Assembly: GCF_000262465.1 (NCBI RefSeq)
Contig: NZ_CM001489.1
Location: 3,281,773 to 3,345,772 of the forward strand
From: Frankia sp. QA3
GTDB taxonomy: Bacteria; Actinomycetota; Actinomycetes; Frankiales; Frankiaceae
Direction: 5' to 3'
Length of the DNA: 64,000 nucleotides
Shown: piece after piece, positions 16,475-27,792 of the stretch
Numbering within the stretch: the first letter of the stretch is position 1
Layout: each line of letters opens with the position of its first letter
Made by a program: the position numbers and the translations under genes
The notes under the pieces: generated by a model
The model's input: only the letters and a program-made list of their open reading frames with translations
Database searches by the model: none
What the model was told of the DNA's origin: nothing

Positions 16475-18271
16475 TCAGCCAGCCCAGCGCCGGATCGTGT
16501 CGATGCGCGCCTGCAGCTGCGCGGCGCTGGCCTGCCCGCTCGGCGGGCCGCCGCAGGCCCGGCGCAGCTCGGCGTGGATCATCCCGTGCGGCTTGCCGGT
16601 GCGATGGAAATACGCCCCGACCAGCCGGTTGAGCTCCCGGCGCAGCTCGGCGATGATCTCGTGGACCGGGCGGGTGGTCGGCTGTGCGCCGTCGCGGGCG
16701 GCAGGCACCTCGGGCTGCTCGCCCGCCCGCGCGGCGGCGCTGCGCCGCGCGGCGGCCTGCGCAGCGGCCTGTTGGGCGGCCTCCCGCTGGCGCAACAGGG
16801 TCGCGACCTGGTCCGGCTCCAGCAGGCCCGGCAGGCCGAGGAAGTCCTCCTCCTCGGCCGAGCCGGGCGCCGCGGGCGTGCCGAACTCGCCGCCATCGAA
16901 GATCACTCGGTCGAGGTGGGCCGAGGAGCCCAGCGCCGTGAACAGCGTGTCCGGCTGGTCGGGGGTGTCCTTGCGTCGGTTGGCGTCGCGCAGCGCCTCA
17001 TCGTCGAAGGCGTCCGGGTCGCGCGGCTGCTTCTCCAGCGCATGGTCGCGCTGGAGCTCCATCTCCCCGGCGAGCGCGAGCAGGGAGGGCACGCTCGGCA
17101 GGAACACCGAGGCGGTCTCGCCGCGGCCCCGGCCCCGGACGAACCGGCCGACGGCCTGGGCGAAGTACAACGGGGTCGAGGCCGAGGTCGCGTAGACCCC
17201 GACGGCGAGGCGGGGAACGTCCACGCCCTCGCTCACCATCCGCACGGCCACCATCCACCGGTCCGACGACTGCCGGAAGTCGGCGATCTTTCCCGACGCG
17301 GTCGGATCGTCGGACAGGATGAGCACCGGCGAGGTGCCGGTGATCCGGGCGAGCAGCCCCGCGTACGCCCTGGCGGCGGCATGATCGGTGGCGATGACCA
17401 GCCCGCCTGCGTCGGGCATGCCGCCCGCGCGGACCTGGGACAACCGGGTGTCCGCCGAGGCGAGCACGGCCGGCATCCAGTCCCCGCCCGGGTCCAGGGC
17501 GGTGCGCCAGGCGGCGGCGGTCTGCTCGCCGGTCAGCGGCTCGCCGAGTCGGGCCGACAGCTCCGCCCCGGCGCTGGTCCGCCAGGACATCTCGCCGGAG
17601 TAGGCGAGGAAGAGCACCGGGCGCACGACGCCGTCGCGCAGCGCCTCGGCGTAGCCGTAGGAGGAGTCGGCGATGCTGCGCAGCACGCCGTCGGGGCCCG
17701 GCAGATAGGTGACGAACGGGATCGGGTTGACGTCGGAGCGAAACGGCGTCCCGGTCAGGGCGAGGCGCCGCGCCGCGGGGGTGAACGCCTCCCTGGTCGC
17801 CTCACCCCAGGACAGCGCGTCGCCCGCATGGTGGATCTCGTCGAGGATGACCAGGGTGCGCCGGGCGGCGGTCCGCGCCCGGTGCAGCGCCGGATGGGCC
17901 GCGACCTGGGCGTAGGTCACCGCGACGCCGGTGTAGTCGGACGACGTCGCGCCGGCGGAGTTGCGGAAGTCCGGGTCGAGGTCCACCCCGACCTCGGCGG
18001 CGGCCGCCGCCCACTGCCGCTTGAGATGCTCGGTGGGTGCGACGACGGTGATCCGGCTGATCTCGCCGGTGCCCAGCAGGTCGCTGGCGACCTGCAGGGC
18101 GAAGGTGGTCTTGCCGGCGCCCGGCGTCGCCACCGCGAGGAAGTCCCGGGCTCCGGAGGCCGACCGGGACCGGTAGACGTCGAGCGCCGCCCGCTGCCAC
18201 GCGCGCAGCGGCCGGGTCTGGGCACCGGATCCGGGCGGTCGAGGACGTCGGTCGAGGGGTCCGGCTCTCAC
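16475..18271 (-). CDS. DEAD/DEAH-type superfamily 2 helicase
   Basis: A 598-residue SF2 ATPase. Motifs in order: Walker A ATPGAGKTTFA (about residues 47-57), Walker B LDEIHHAGD, motif III LTGTPFRSD, and motifs V-VI VSEGVDVPRL...AQAVGRFVRGRGRG. The C-terminal third is an actinobacterial extension with an Ala/Gln/Arg-rich coiled region. Proteins of this class are ATP-dependent nucleic-acid translocases; the substrate is unknown. The GTG start at 18271 is preferred because TACAGT lies 6 bases upstream (leaderless) and family-like sequence (RPLRAWQRAAL) follows soon. A frame open to 18370 adds an unlikely leader. The HTH/TPR regulator gene is divergent. Confidence 0.85.
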   Translation of the reverse strand: MRAGPLDRRPRPPGSGAQTRPLRAWQRAALDVYRSRSASGARDFLAVATPGAGKTTFALQVASDLLGTGEISRITVVAPTEHLKRQWAAAAAEVGVDLDPDFRNSAGATSSDYTGVAVTYAQVAAHPALHRARTAARRTLVILDEIHHAGDALSWGEATREAFTPAARRLALTGTPFRSDVNPIPFVTYLPGPDGVLRSIADSSYGYAEALRDGVVRPVLFLAYSGEMSWRTSAGAELSARLGEPLTGEQTAAAWRTALDPGGDWMPAVLASADTRLSQVRAGGMPDAGGLVIATDHAAARAYAGLLARITGTSPVLILSDDPTASGKIADFRQSSDRWMVAVRMVSEGVDVPRLAVGVYATSASTPLYFAQAVGRFVRGRGRGETASVFLPSVPSLLALAGEMELQRDHALEKQPRDPDAFDDEALRDANRRKDTPDQPDTLFTALGSSAHLDRVIFDGGEFGTPAAPGSAEEEDFLGLPGLLEPDQVATLLRQREAAQQAAAQAAARRSAAARAGEQPEVPAARDGAQPTTRPVHEIIAELRRELNRLVGAYFHRTGKPHGMIHAELRRACGGPPSGQASAAQLQARIDTIRRWAG

Positions 18272-18277
18272 GCCCTC

Positions 18278-18283
18278 ACTGTA
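18278..18283 (-). promoter_or_regulatory. -10 element TACAGT of the helicase gene
   Basis: The hexamer matches TANNNT and lies 6 bases before the GTG start, suggesting a leaderless mRNA. Confidence 0.4.
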
Positions 18284-18439
18284 GAAGGCGGCGCCCGACA
18301 GCGGAACGCAGGTCGCCCGCGCGCCGGGAAGACCACATTTTTGCCCTAGCTGGTCTCCAAGGGACCACATCCACTATGACCGTCTTATCTCACAGAGGGT
18401 TAAGCTCCAGGAGTCAACCGATTGACTTCGGAGGCCCCG

Positions 18440-19948
18440 ATGCAGCTCACGACCGGTCACTCGACAGCTTCACGGGCACCTGCAGCCTCCGGACCATCAC
18501 CTGACGTATCGAAGTCCAACCGTGCCCCCGCGGCCCGTACGCCGAACGCCCGGCTGCGGCTGAGCCGGGAGGAGCGGGGCTGGTCGCAGGAACGGCTCGC
18601 CACCGAGATCCGGCGCTTCTCCGTCATCCACGAGGGCCGCGAGGCCGGGGTGACCGGAAACATGATCTGTAAGTGGGAGAAGGGCGACAAGAAACCAAGC
18701 CTGCGTTATCAGCGGCTGTTGCGGGCCCTATTCGGTCGGTCCTCGGTGGAACTGGGTTTCGTCGACGACGAGGCGCTTCCCTCCGCCGCCGGATCAATGC
18801 GGACCGGAATGGGTCGGGGTATCGTCCCGACCGCACCTGGCGGCCCGCAGCAGACGGGCCGCGAGGTGGTACCCGGCGGCACGCTGGTCCTGCAGGCGGA
18901 CGCCGACGTGATCGACCCGAATGGCATTCCCGTGGAACGGCGGGACTTTCTGCGGCTCTTCGCCGCGGCGGGCGGCGTCGCGGTGGTGCCGATGGCCACG
19001 GCCTCGGACACCCCGCCCTGGGATCGGCTGTCGGCGGCGCTGCGCCGCCGGGCGACCGTCACCCCGGAGCTCGCCGAGGAGCTGGGGCAGCGCACTGCGG
19101 GGCTGTACGGGCTGGAGGAGCGCGTTCCCGCCCGGATCCTCATGCAGCGGGTCACCGAGCACCTGGGACGGCTCACCCAGCTGCTGGAGTCGACGAACCG
19201 CACGCCGGTGCGCCGCGACCTGACCTCCACCGCCGGCGAGACCGCCGCGTTGGCGGGCTGGCTGGCGTTCGACATGAACGACCTGCCCGCCACGGTGGCC
19301 TACTACCGGGTGGCCATCGAGGCCGCCCGTGAGGCCGACGACAATGCGCTGTGGGCGTGCGTGCTCGGTTACGAGAGCTACCAGACCGCCAGCCAGGGCC
19401 GCCACGACCAGGCGTGCGCGCTGCTCGGCGAGGCTCAACGGCGGGCGGCGACGGGCAGCACGGTGATGACCCGGGCGTGGCTGGCCGCCCGCGAGGCCGA
19501 GGAGCAGGCGGCACGCGGCGAGGGCCGGGCGGCGCTGGCCGCGCTCGACCGCGCCCAGGACGCCTTCGAGCGAGGCGAGAGCGACGGCGACCGGGTGTGG
19601 ACCCAGTTCTTCGACCGGGGCCGGCTGGACGGGCTGAAGGTCACCACCTACACCCGGTTGCGCCGGCCGGCCGCGGCCTACGCGGCCGCCACCGAGGCCC
19701 TGCGGGCCACTGGCCCCGGCGCCACGAAGAAGCGGTCGTTGCTGATGAGCGACATCGCCGAGGTACACATCCAGCGCCGGGAGATCGAGGCGGCCTGCCA
19801 TTTCGCCGCCGAGGCGCTGGCCATCGTGGCCCAGACGGACTTCTCCCTGGGTCTGGCCCGCATCCGGCGGACCCGCGAGCACCTGCGGCCCTGGCAGCAC
19901 ACCCAGGCCGTGCGGGACCTCGACGACCAGCTGCGGGCGCTGGTCTGA
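18440..19948 (+). CDS. XRE-type HTH regulator with C-terminal TPR-like domain
   Basis: A 502-residue protein. A helix-turn-helix domain lies at about residues 34-90 (RLSREERGWSQERLATEI ... VTGNMICKWEKGDKKPS). A linker follows with the RRDFLRLFAAAGGVAVVPMA pattern seen in many such actinobacterial regulators. The C-terminal 300 residues are helical, tetratricopeptide-like repeats rich in Ala/Leu (for example YETASQGRHDQACALLGEAQ-like segments). It probably binds DNA and senses a peptide or protein partner. ATG 18440 has GGAGG 5 bases upstream; a TTG-proximal upstream frame is discarded. TAAGCT at 18401-18406 could be its -10. It ends at a strong bidirectional terminator. Confidence 0.87.
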   Translation: MQLTTGHSTASRAPAASGPSPDVSKSNRAPAARTPNARLRLSREERGWSQERLATEIRRFSVIHEGREAGVTGNMICKWEKGDKKPSLRYQRLLRALFGRSSVELGFVDDEALPSAAGSMRTGMGRGIVPTAPGGPQQTGREVVPGGTLVLQADADVIDPNGIPVERRDFLRLFAAAGGVAVVPMATASDTPPWDRLSAALRRRATVTPELAEELGQRTAGLYGLEERVPARILMQRVTEHLGRLTQLLESTNRTPVRRDLTSTAGETAALAGWLAFDMNDLPATVAYYRVAIEAAREADDNALWACVLGYESYQTASQGRHDQACALLGEAQRRAATGSTVMTRAWLAAREAEEQAARGEGRAALAALDRAQDAFERGESDGDRVWTQFFDRGRLDGLKVTTYTRLRRPAAAYAAATEALRATGPGATKKRSLLMSDIAEVHIQRREIEAACHFAAEALAIVAQTDFSLGLARIRRTREHLRPWQHTQAVRDLDDQLRALV

Positions 19949-19983
19949 GCGCAGCTCCACCGTGCACGACCCTGGGGCCGGCA

Positions 19984-20038
19984 TGACGTCCGGTCGCCGC
20001 CCCGGCCCCGCCAGAGTCGGGGCGGCGACCGGACGTCA
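19984..20038. terminator. Bidirectional terminator: perfect 21-bp inverted repeat
   Basis: Arms at 19984-20004 and 20018-20038 are exact reverse complements (TGACGTCCGGTCGCCGCCCC plus G), with a 13-base loop. It sits between the convergent regulator and cutA genes. Its right arm includes the cutA stop codon (TCA at 20036-20038 on the plus strand). No U tract follows, as is common in high-GC actinobacteria. Confidence 0.85.
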
Positions 20039-20377
20039 GCTCCGCACGGCGGGCGCGGTCTCCGTGCTGATCCACTGCAGATAGTCGGCGTGGCCCGCGA
20101 CTATCGGCGTGGCAATGATCTCGGGATTCTCGTACGGGTGCAGGACGACCAGTCGCTCGCGCAGCTCGTCGAATCGCTCGGTGGTCGTTTTCGCGAGACA
20201 GAGCCATTCCTCGGCCTGCTCGATCTCGCCCTTCCAGCGGTAGATGCTGCTCATCGGGCCGATCACCTGGAAACAGGCGACCAGGCGCGCCCCCACGAGC
20301 GCACGGCCGATACGCTCGGCGCCTTCCCGGGAGTCGATACTCACGATGACCTGAAGGTGACCCACGCGCACTCCCAT
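20036..20377 (-). CDS. cutA: CutA1 divalent-cation tolerance protein
   Basis: A 113-residue member of the CutA1 family of small trimeric PII-like proteins. Recognised from the N-terminal beta strand LQVIVSIDSREGAERIGRAL, the ARLVACFQVIGPMSSIYRWKGEIE block (shown in parts), WLCLAKTT, and the HPYENPEIIATPI signature with YLQWISTET. Length is normal. Family members bind metal ions or small ligands; cytoplasmic role in metal tolerance is known for some, but the function here is unproven. The last codon is part of the terminator hairpin shared with the convergent regulator gene. Confidence 0.93.
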   Translation of the reverse strand: MGVRVGHLQVIVSIDSREGAERIGRALVGARLVACFQVIGPMSSIYRWKGEIEQAEEWLCLAKTTTERFDELRERLVVLHPYENPEIIATPIVAGHADYLQWISTETAPAVRS

Positions 20378-20998
20378 CTGGAAACGAGGGATACGCGAGA
20401 TACTCTACATCGATCAGTGGCCGTCGCCGTTGAATTTACGGCGCCCGGAAGGGTAGCCGGTATTCCCCCGGCGACAATCCACCCTTATCGGCCCGGATGG
20501 GGCAAGTTTAGGCACCTTCCGTTTACCACCGGTGGATGCGGAGGGCACTTTCCGGGGTGGAATCGCCACGCTGCGCGCCGGTGCCGGTGATGGTTCTCGA
20601 CGACCGGCCTCATTCGGCCCAGGATCCGATCTACCCGACTAGTCCGGCACGCCCGGACGCAGCGGTCGGCGACCCATCCGGGCAGGCCCGGGCGGGCGGC
20701 CCGGTGGCGCCCGTTCGGGGTCGCCCGACCGGGCGGCGGGCGCCACCGAAGCGCGGCACGGGCGAGCGGGTTCGGGGCGACCAGGGCTGGATCGCTCGGA
20801 ACGGATCGCTCGGAACGGATCGCTCGGAACGGATCGCTCGGAACGGATCGGTCGGAACGGGTCGGTCGGGATGTCCCGACGAGCTTCCTTGCCCTTCCAG
20901 AGCCCTCCGCGCCCGAAACATCCCTCTGGATAAGCAGACCGGTAGACCGACCGACCGGATGGCGGGGCTGCCGCCGGGTAGGGACGGGGGCGCGCGGG
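20378..20998. other. 621-bp intergenic region between rel2 and cutA, with a 14-bp tandem array
   Basis: No gene is supported here. The left part (20378-20580) is lower in GC and may hold the cutA promoter. The middle holds the 14-bp repeat array. All frames are broken or Arg/Pro-rich without family features. Confidence 0.6.
20789..20870. repeat. Tandem 14-bp repeat, about six copies (GGATCGCTCGGAAC)
   Basis: Units start at 20789, 20803, 20817, 20831 and 20845, with a degenerate unit at 20859-20870. The first four are identical; the fifth changes CT to GT. The array lies about 130 bases past the end of rel2. It may come from replication slippage; a protein-binding role is possible but unsupported. 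Confidence 0.9.
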
Positions 20999-23266
20999 TC
21001 AGGTGGCGGCGCGGGCGGGCGGGTCGGCGGCCGTCGGTGAGACCTGGATCTGGCACACGCGGTAGCAGTCGTACACCCCGCCGACACGGCGGACCGCCGA
21101 GAGCACCCTGTCGAGCTGCTCGGGTCCGGTGACCTCGATGGTGAAGCGGGCGTGGGCGACGCGGTCCTCGGAGGTGGCCGTCGAGGCGGCTCGGACGGAC
21201 ACCGAGGTCTCGGACAGGACCTCGGTGATGTCGGCGAGCAGCCCGTAGCGGTCGAACGCCTCGACGGCGATCTCGGCTGGGAAGATCTTGACATCCGGGG
21301 CGGACCAGGCAGCCACCATGACCCGTTCCCGGTCGGCGCGTACCTCGGTGGCGTTCCCGCACTCGCGGCGGTGCAGCGACACCGCGCTGCCGTGGGTCGT
21401 GAAGCCGATGACGGCGTCGCCCGGCAGCGGCAGGCAACATCGGGCCAGCCGGACGGGCATGCTCGCGCCCGACCCATCGTCCGCGACGGCGGCGAGGCTG
21501 GGTACGCCGCGCCGGGCAAGGTGCCGCGCCGACACCACGGAGGTCCCGCCACGACCGCCGCCGGCGTCCCCGGCCGGCCCACCGTGGGCGCCGGCAGCCG
21601 TCCCGGCCAGCTGCCCGGACTGCTCCGACCCCTCGGACATGCCCGGGCCGGCTGCGGCGTCGCGGCGCTGGCGGGCGAGCCTGCGGCGGATGCGCACGCG
21701 AGCCCGCGACGTCTTCACGAACCGCAGCCAGTCCTCCGACGGCCCGGCGCCGGGCAGGTTGGAGGTGAGGATCTCGACGACGTCACCGTTGCGCAGCCGG
21801 GTGTGCAACGGCACGAGCCGGCCGTTGACCCGGGCGCCGATCGCCCGGTGGCCGACGTCGGTGTGCACGGCGTAGGCGACGTCGACGGGCGACGACCGCG
21901 GCGGCAGGGCGATCATCCGACCCTTGGGGGTGAAGGCGAGCACCTCGTCGGAGTCCAGGTCGGAGGACAGCGACTCCAGGAACTCGTCGGAGTCGATCGT
22001 GTCCTCCTGCCAGTCCAACAGGCTGTGCAGCCAGGACAGGCCCTCCAGCCGGGCGCCGTCCGCACCGGGGCCGACCGGGCGGGCGACGATGCCCGTCTCC
22101 GCCAGCCGGTGCATCGCGGGGGTCCGGATCTGGATGTCGATGCTGCGCCCGGTGTCGTCGACGACGGTGGTGTGCAGCGACTGGTACATGTTGAACTTCG
22201 GCGTCGCCACGAAGTCCCGCAGCCGGCCCGGCACCGGGCGCCACAGCGCGTGGATGACCCCGAGGGCGGCGTAGCAGTCGGTGACCTCGTCGACGAGGAC
22301 GAGGACACGGACGATGTCGGTGTAGTCCTGCGGGGCGCGGGCCCTTTCCTGCGCCCGCTTGTAGATCGAGAACAGGTGGCTGGCGCGGACGGAGACCTCG
22401 CTGTCGATGCGGGCGTCCACGAGCCCCGCCCGCAGCCGCGCGACCAGGCCCGCTACCAAGCCGGACGCACGCTCGGTGGCGGCGAACTCGTCCACGGTCG
22501 CGGCGATGCGCGCGTGCTCGCCGGGATGGAGCACGGCGAACGCCCGGTCCTCCAGCTCACGTTTGATCACGCTGACACCCAGCCGGTGGGCCAGCGGCGC
22601 CAGGATCTCCAGCGTGACCCGGGAGATCTTCACCTGCTTGGGCGGGGACATGAAGTCGAGCGTGCGCATGTTGTGCAGCCGATCAGCGATCTTGATGACG
22701 AGCACCCGGTAGTCCCGGGCGAGCGCCACGATCAGCTTGCGCAGCGTCTCGGCCTCAGCCGCCTCACCGAAGCGCATCTTGTCCAGCTTGGTGACGCCGT
22801 CGACGAGGTTGGCGACCTCGCCGCCGAACTCCTCGACGACCGAGTCGAGGGTGTAGCCGGTGTCCTCGACGGTGTCGTGGAGCAGGGCCGCGATGAGCGT
22901 GGTCGTGTCGACGCCGAGCTCGGCGAGGGCCTCGGTGACGGCGAGCGGGTGGCTGATGTACGGGTCGCCGCTGCGGCGCATCTGGCCGGCGTGCAGCCGC
23001 TCGGCGACCCCGTACGCGTGCACGAGCGCGCCGATGTCGGCACGCGGGTGGTAGTCGCGGTGGGCCTCGACGATGTCCCGCAGCTCGGGGGGCACCTGCG
23101 ACATGCGCGGTGTGGCCATCCGACGGGCCAGGTGCGCCAGCCGCACGCTCGCCTGCCGCGCCGCCGACAGGGCCCGGGAGGCATCGTCCCCGGAATCGGC
23201 CCGGGACAGCGCCGGGGTCAGTCCGCCGCCCGCCGGCAGACCCGCACCTACGGTCTCAGCATCCAC
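20999..23266 (-). CDS. RelA/SpoT homologue 2, probably a (p)ppGpp hydrolase with a degraded synthetase domain
   Basis: A 755-residue long RSH: HD hydrolase domain, synthetase-like domain, TGS ([20 protein letters not shown]), zinc-finger-like linker region and ACT domain. The HD site is canonical: HDTVED at about 130-135 and [12 protein letters not shown]. The synthetase region keeps YQSLHTTV but departs at catalytic positions: DIVRVLVLVD lacks the usual DxxGxR pattern, IDIQIRT has Asp where ELQIRT is usual, and AETGIVARPVG replaces [10 protein letters not shown] infer hydrolysis without much synthesis. GTG 23266 has AAAGGGGGG upstream. It follows rel1 by 19 bases, in one operon. Confidence 0.85.
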   Translation of the reverse strand: MDAETVGAGLPAGGGLTPALSRADSGDDASRALSAARQASVRLAHLARRMATPRMSQVPPELRDIVEAHRDYHPRADIGALVHAYGVAERLHAGQMRRSGDPYISHPLAVTEALAELGVDTTTLIAALLHDTVEDTGYTLDSVVEEFGGEVANLVDGVTKLDKMRFGEAAEAETLRKLIVALARDYRVLVIKIADRLHNMRTLDFMSPPKQVKISRVTLEILAPLAHRLGVSVIKRELEDRAFAVLHPGEHARIAATVDEFAATERASGLVAGLVARLRAGLVDARIDSEVSVRASHLFSIYKRAQERARAPQDYTDIVRVLVLVDEVTDCYAALGVIHALWRPVPGRLRDFVATPKFNMYQSLHTTVVDDTGRSIDIQIRTPAMHRLAETGIVARPVGPGADGARLEGLSWLHSLLDWQEDTIDSDEFLESLSSDLDSDEVLAFTPKGRMIALPPRSSPVDVAYAVHTDVGHRAIGARVNGRLVPLHTRLRNGDVVEILTSNLPGAGPSEDWLRFVKTSRARVRIRRRLARQRRDAAAGPGMSEGSEQSGQLAGTAAGAHGGPAGDAGGGRGGTSVVSARHLARRGVPSLAAVADDGSGASMPVRLARCCLPLPGDAVIGFTTHGSAVSLHRRECGNATEVRADRERVMVAAWSAPDVKIFPAEIAVEAFDRYGLLADITEVLSETSVSVRAASTATSEDRVAHARFTIEVTGPEQLDRVLSAVRRVGGVYDCYRVCQIQVSPTAADPPARAAT

Positions 23267-23285
23267 GGCGCCCCCCTTTGTCTCG

Positions 23286-25796
<2,511 letters not shown>

Positions 25797-25878
25797 GGGC
25801 CGCTCCTGCGTGAGGACTAGACACCGAGCCTAACGCCGTGCCGCATGGAAGCCTTCCGCAGCCCCGCCCGGGAGTAGG

Positions 25879-26460
25879 TCAAATCGTCAGAAGAGGGACG
25901 ACATCCAACGGGGCGGTCCGTTCCCGCCCAGGCAGGAACGACAGCTCCATGAGGACCGCGAGACCCAGCACCTCGGCCCCGCAGCCGGCCAGCAGGCCGT
26001 GCGCCGCCGCCGCGGTGCCACCGGTCGCCAGCACGTCGTCGACCAGCAGCACCCGCTCGCCGGGACGCACCGCGTCGGCGTGGATCTCGATGGTGGCGGT
26101 GCCGTACTCCAGGTCGTAGGTCGCGCTGCGGGTCGGGCCCGGCAGCTTGCCCTTCTTGCGGATGGGCACCAGGCCCGCGCCGAGCCGGTCGGCGACCGGC
26201 GCGGCCAGCAGGAAGCCTCGTGCCTCGATCCCCGCGATCGTGGTCGCGCCCCGCTGGCGGGCGATGTCCGCCAGCGCCCCGATCACCACGCCGAACGCGG
26301 CGGGCGTGGCGAGCAGCGGAGTGATGTCCTTGAACACGACCCCGGGCTGCGGCCAGTCCTGGATGTCCCGGATGTGGCCACGCAACACGTCGGCGGCCGC
26401 GTCGCTCGTGGCGGGCCGTTCGCGTGCCGCCTCGTCGATGCTCGTCATCGTCCTGCTCAT
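25879..26460 (-). CDS. apt: Adenine phosphoribosyltransferase
   Basis: A 193-residue type I phosphoribosyltransferase that converts adenine and PRPP to AMP. The PRPP-binding motif VLLVDDVLATGGTAAAA is near residues 138-154. DWPQPGVVFKDITPLL, GIEARGFLLAAPVADRL and RKKGKLPGPT are all typical. Start ATG 26460; an internal ATG four codons later is also possible. It lies between secF and rel1 on the same strand, the standard actinobacterial order. Confidence 0.96.
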   Translation of the reverse strand: MSRTMTSIDEAARERPATSDAAADVLRGHIRDIQDWPQPGVVFKDITPLLATPAAFGVVIGALADIARQRGATTIAGIEARGFLLAAPVADRLGAGLVPIRKKGKLPGPTRSATYDLEYGTATIEIHADAVRPGERVLLVDDVLATGGTAAAAHGLLAGCGAEVLGLAVLMELSFLPGRERTAPLDVVPLLTI

Positions 26461-26535
26461 CCCACTTTCGGGGCTAGTCCGCCAGATCCGTCTCCGGGCA
26501 CCCGGGGCGCGGGCCGCGCCTGGGATTCGCCCGGC

Positions 26536-27789
26536 TCACCGACGTTTCTTACCGCCCGGCCGCCCCCGCCGGCCGGGTTTGCGGCCTCCGGCGCGTCGCG
26601 CGGCACCTGCCGTGGGGGGTCGCCGACCGGGTCCACCGAGACCCGCCCCGGCGGGCACCGGTTCGCGGGCGCCAGACCCGCCCGGCCGACCGGCCGGGTC
26701 GTCCGCCAGCGGCTCCGCGCCCGCGGCGAGGGCCGTCACCTCCCCCGACACCGTCTGGCCCGCGGCTGCCGGGCCGACCGACGCCGCCGGGTCGGCCGGG
26801 ACCGGCGAGGCGGTCCGTGCCCGCCTGCCCCGGTCCCGGGCGACCCGGGCGTCGAGGGCCTGCACCGCCGGCTCACCCCGCTTGAGGTCGACCAGCAGGG
26901 GCGTGGCGAAGAACAGCGACGAGTAGGTGCCGGAGGCGATCCCGACGAACTGGGCGAGCGCGAGGTCCTTCAGCGTGCCCGCGCCCAGCAGCCCGGCGCC
27001 GACGAACAGCAGCGACGCCACCGGGATGAGGGCGATGAGCGAGGTGTTGAGCGAACGGACCAGCGTCTCGTTCAGCGCGTCGTTGGTCGCCTCGGCATAG
27101 GTACGCCGGCTGGAGGTCGCCATCCCCGCTGTGTTCTCCCGCACCCGGTCGAACACCACCACCGTGTCATAGAGCGAGAAGCCGAGGATGGTCAACACGG
27201 CGATCACCGTCGACGGCGTCACCTCGAACCCCACGAGGGAGTACACGCCCATGGTGACGACGAGGTCGTGGACGAGTGCGGCCATCGCCGCCACCGCCAT
27301 CTTCCATTCGAAGCGCAACGACAGGTAGATCATCACGAGCACGAGGAAGACGATCAGACCCTGGATGGCCTTGTTGGTGATCGTCGAGCCCCACGAGGAA
27401 CCGACCGTGGACACGGCGATGTCGCGGTCCGGGTCGGCCACGGAGAACCGCTTGGCCAGCGCGTCCGTCAGCTCGTCGGTCTGCTGGTCGGACAGGGTGG
27501 GGGTCTGCACCCGGAACTGCTTGGAGGTCTCCAGCTGCTGGACCACGCCGTCCGCCGGGTCGATGCCGACGCTGGAGAGGGTCTCCTCGACCTGTTCGAC
27601 GGTGCCGCCGTGGCTGGGCAGCTGAAAGACCGCGCCGCCGGAGAACTCGATCCCCAGGGTGAAACCGCGGAAGATCATGCTCAACGCGCAGACCGCGATG
27701 AGGACGCCGGACACCAGGTACCAGACCCGGCGGCGGCCGACGAAGTCGATGTGGAAGTCGCTGCGGTAGATCCGCCCGAGCAGTGCCAT
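26536..27789 (-). CDS. secF: Protein translocase subunit SecF
   Basis: A 417-residue RND-fold membrane protein of the Sec accessory complex, which uses the proton gradient to complete protein export. It has an N-terminal helix after FHIDFVGRRRVWYLVSG, the conserved GIEFSGGAVFQL region, a periplasmic domain, and five further helices with GFSLYDTVVVFDRVREN and SLNTSLIALIPVASL. The C-terminal 100 residues are an Ala/Pro/Gly/Arg-rich cytoplasmic tail ending in basic residues, longer than in most SecF. Only 3 bases separate it from secD, so they are co-translated. Confidence 0.95.
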   Translation of the reverse strand: MALLGRIYRSDFHIDFVGRRRVWYLVSGVLIAVCALSMIFRGFTLGIEFSGGAVFQLPSHGGTVEQVEETLSSVGIDPADGVVQQLETSKQFRVQTPTLSDQQTDELTDALAKRFSVADPDRDIAVSTVGSSWGSTITNKAIQGLIVFLVLVMIYLSLRFEWKMAVAAMAALVHDLVVTMGVYSLVGFEVTPSTVIAVLTILGFSLYDTVVVFDRVRENTAGMATSSRRTYAEATNDALNETLVRSLNTSLIALIPVASLLFVGAGLLGAGTLKDLALAQFVGIASGTYSSLFFATPLLVDLKRGEPAVQALDARVARDRGRRARTASPVPADPAASVGPAAAGQTVSGEVTALAAGAEPLADDPAGRPGGSGAREPVPAGAGLGGPGRRPPTAGAARRAGGRKPGRRGRPGGKKRR

Positions 27790-27792
27790 CTG

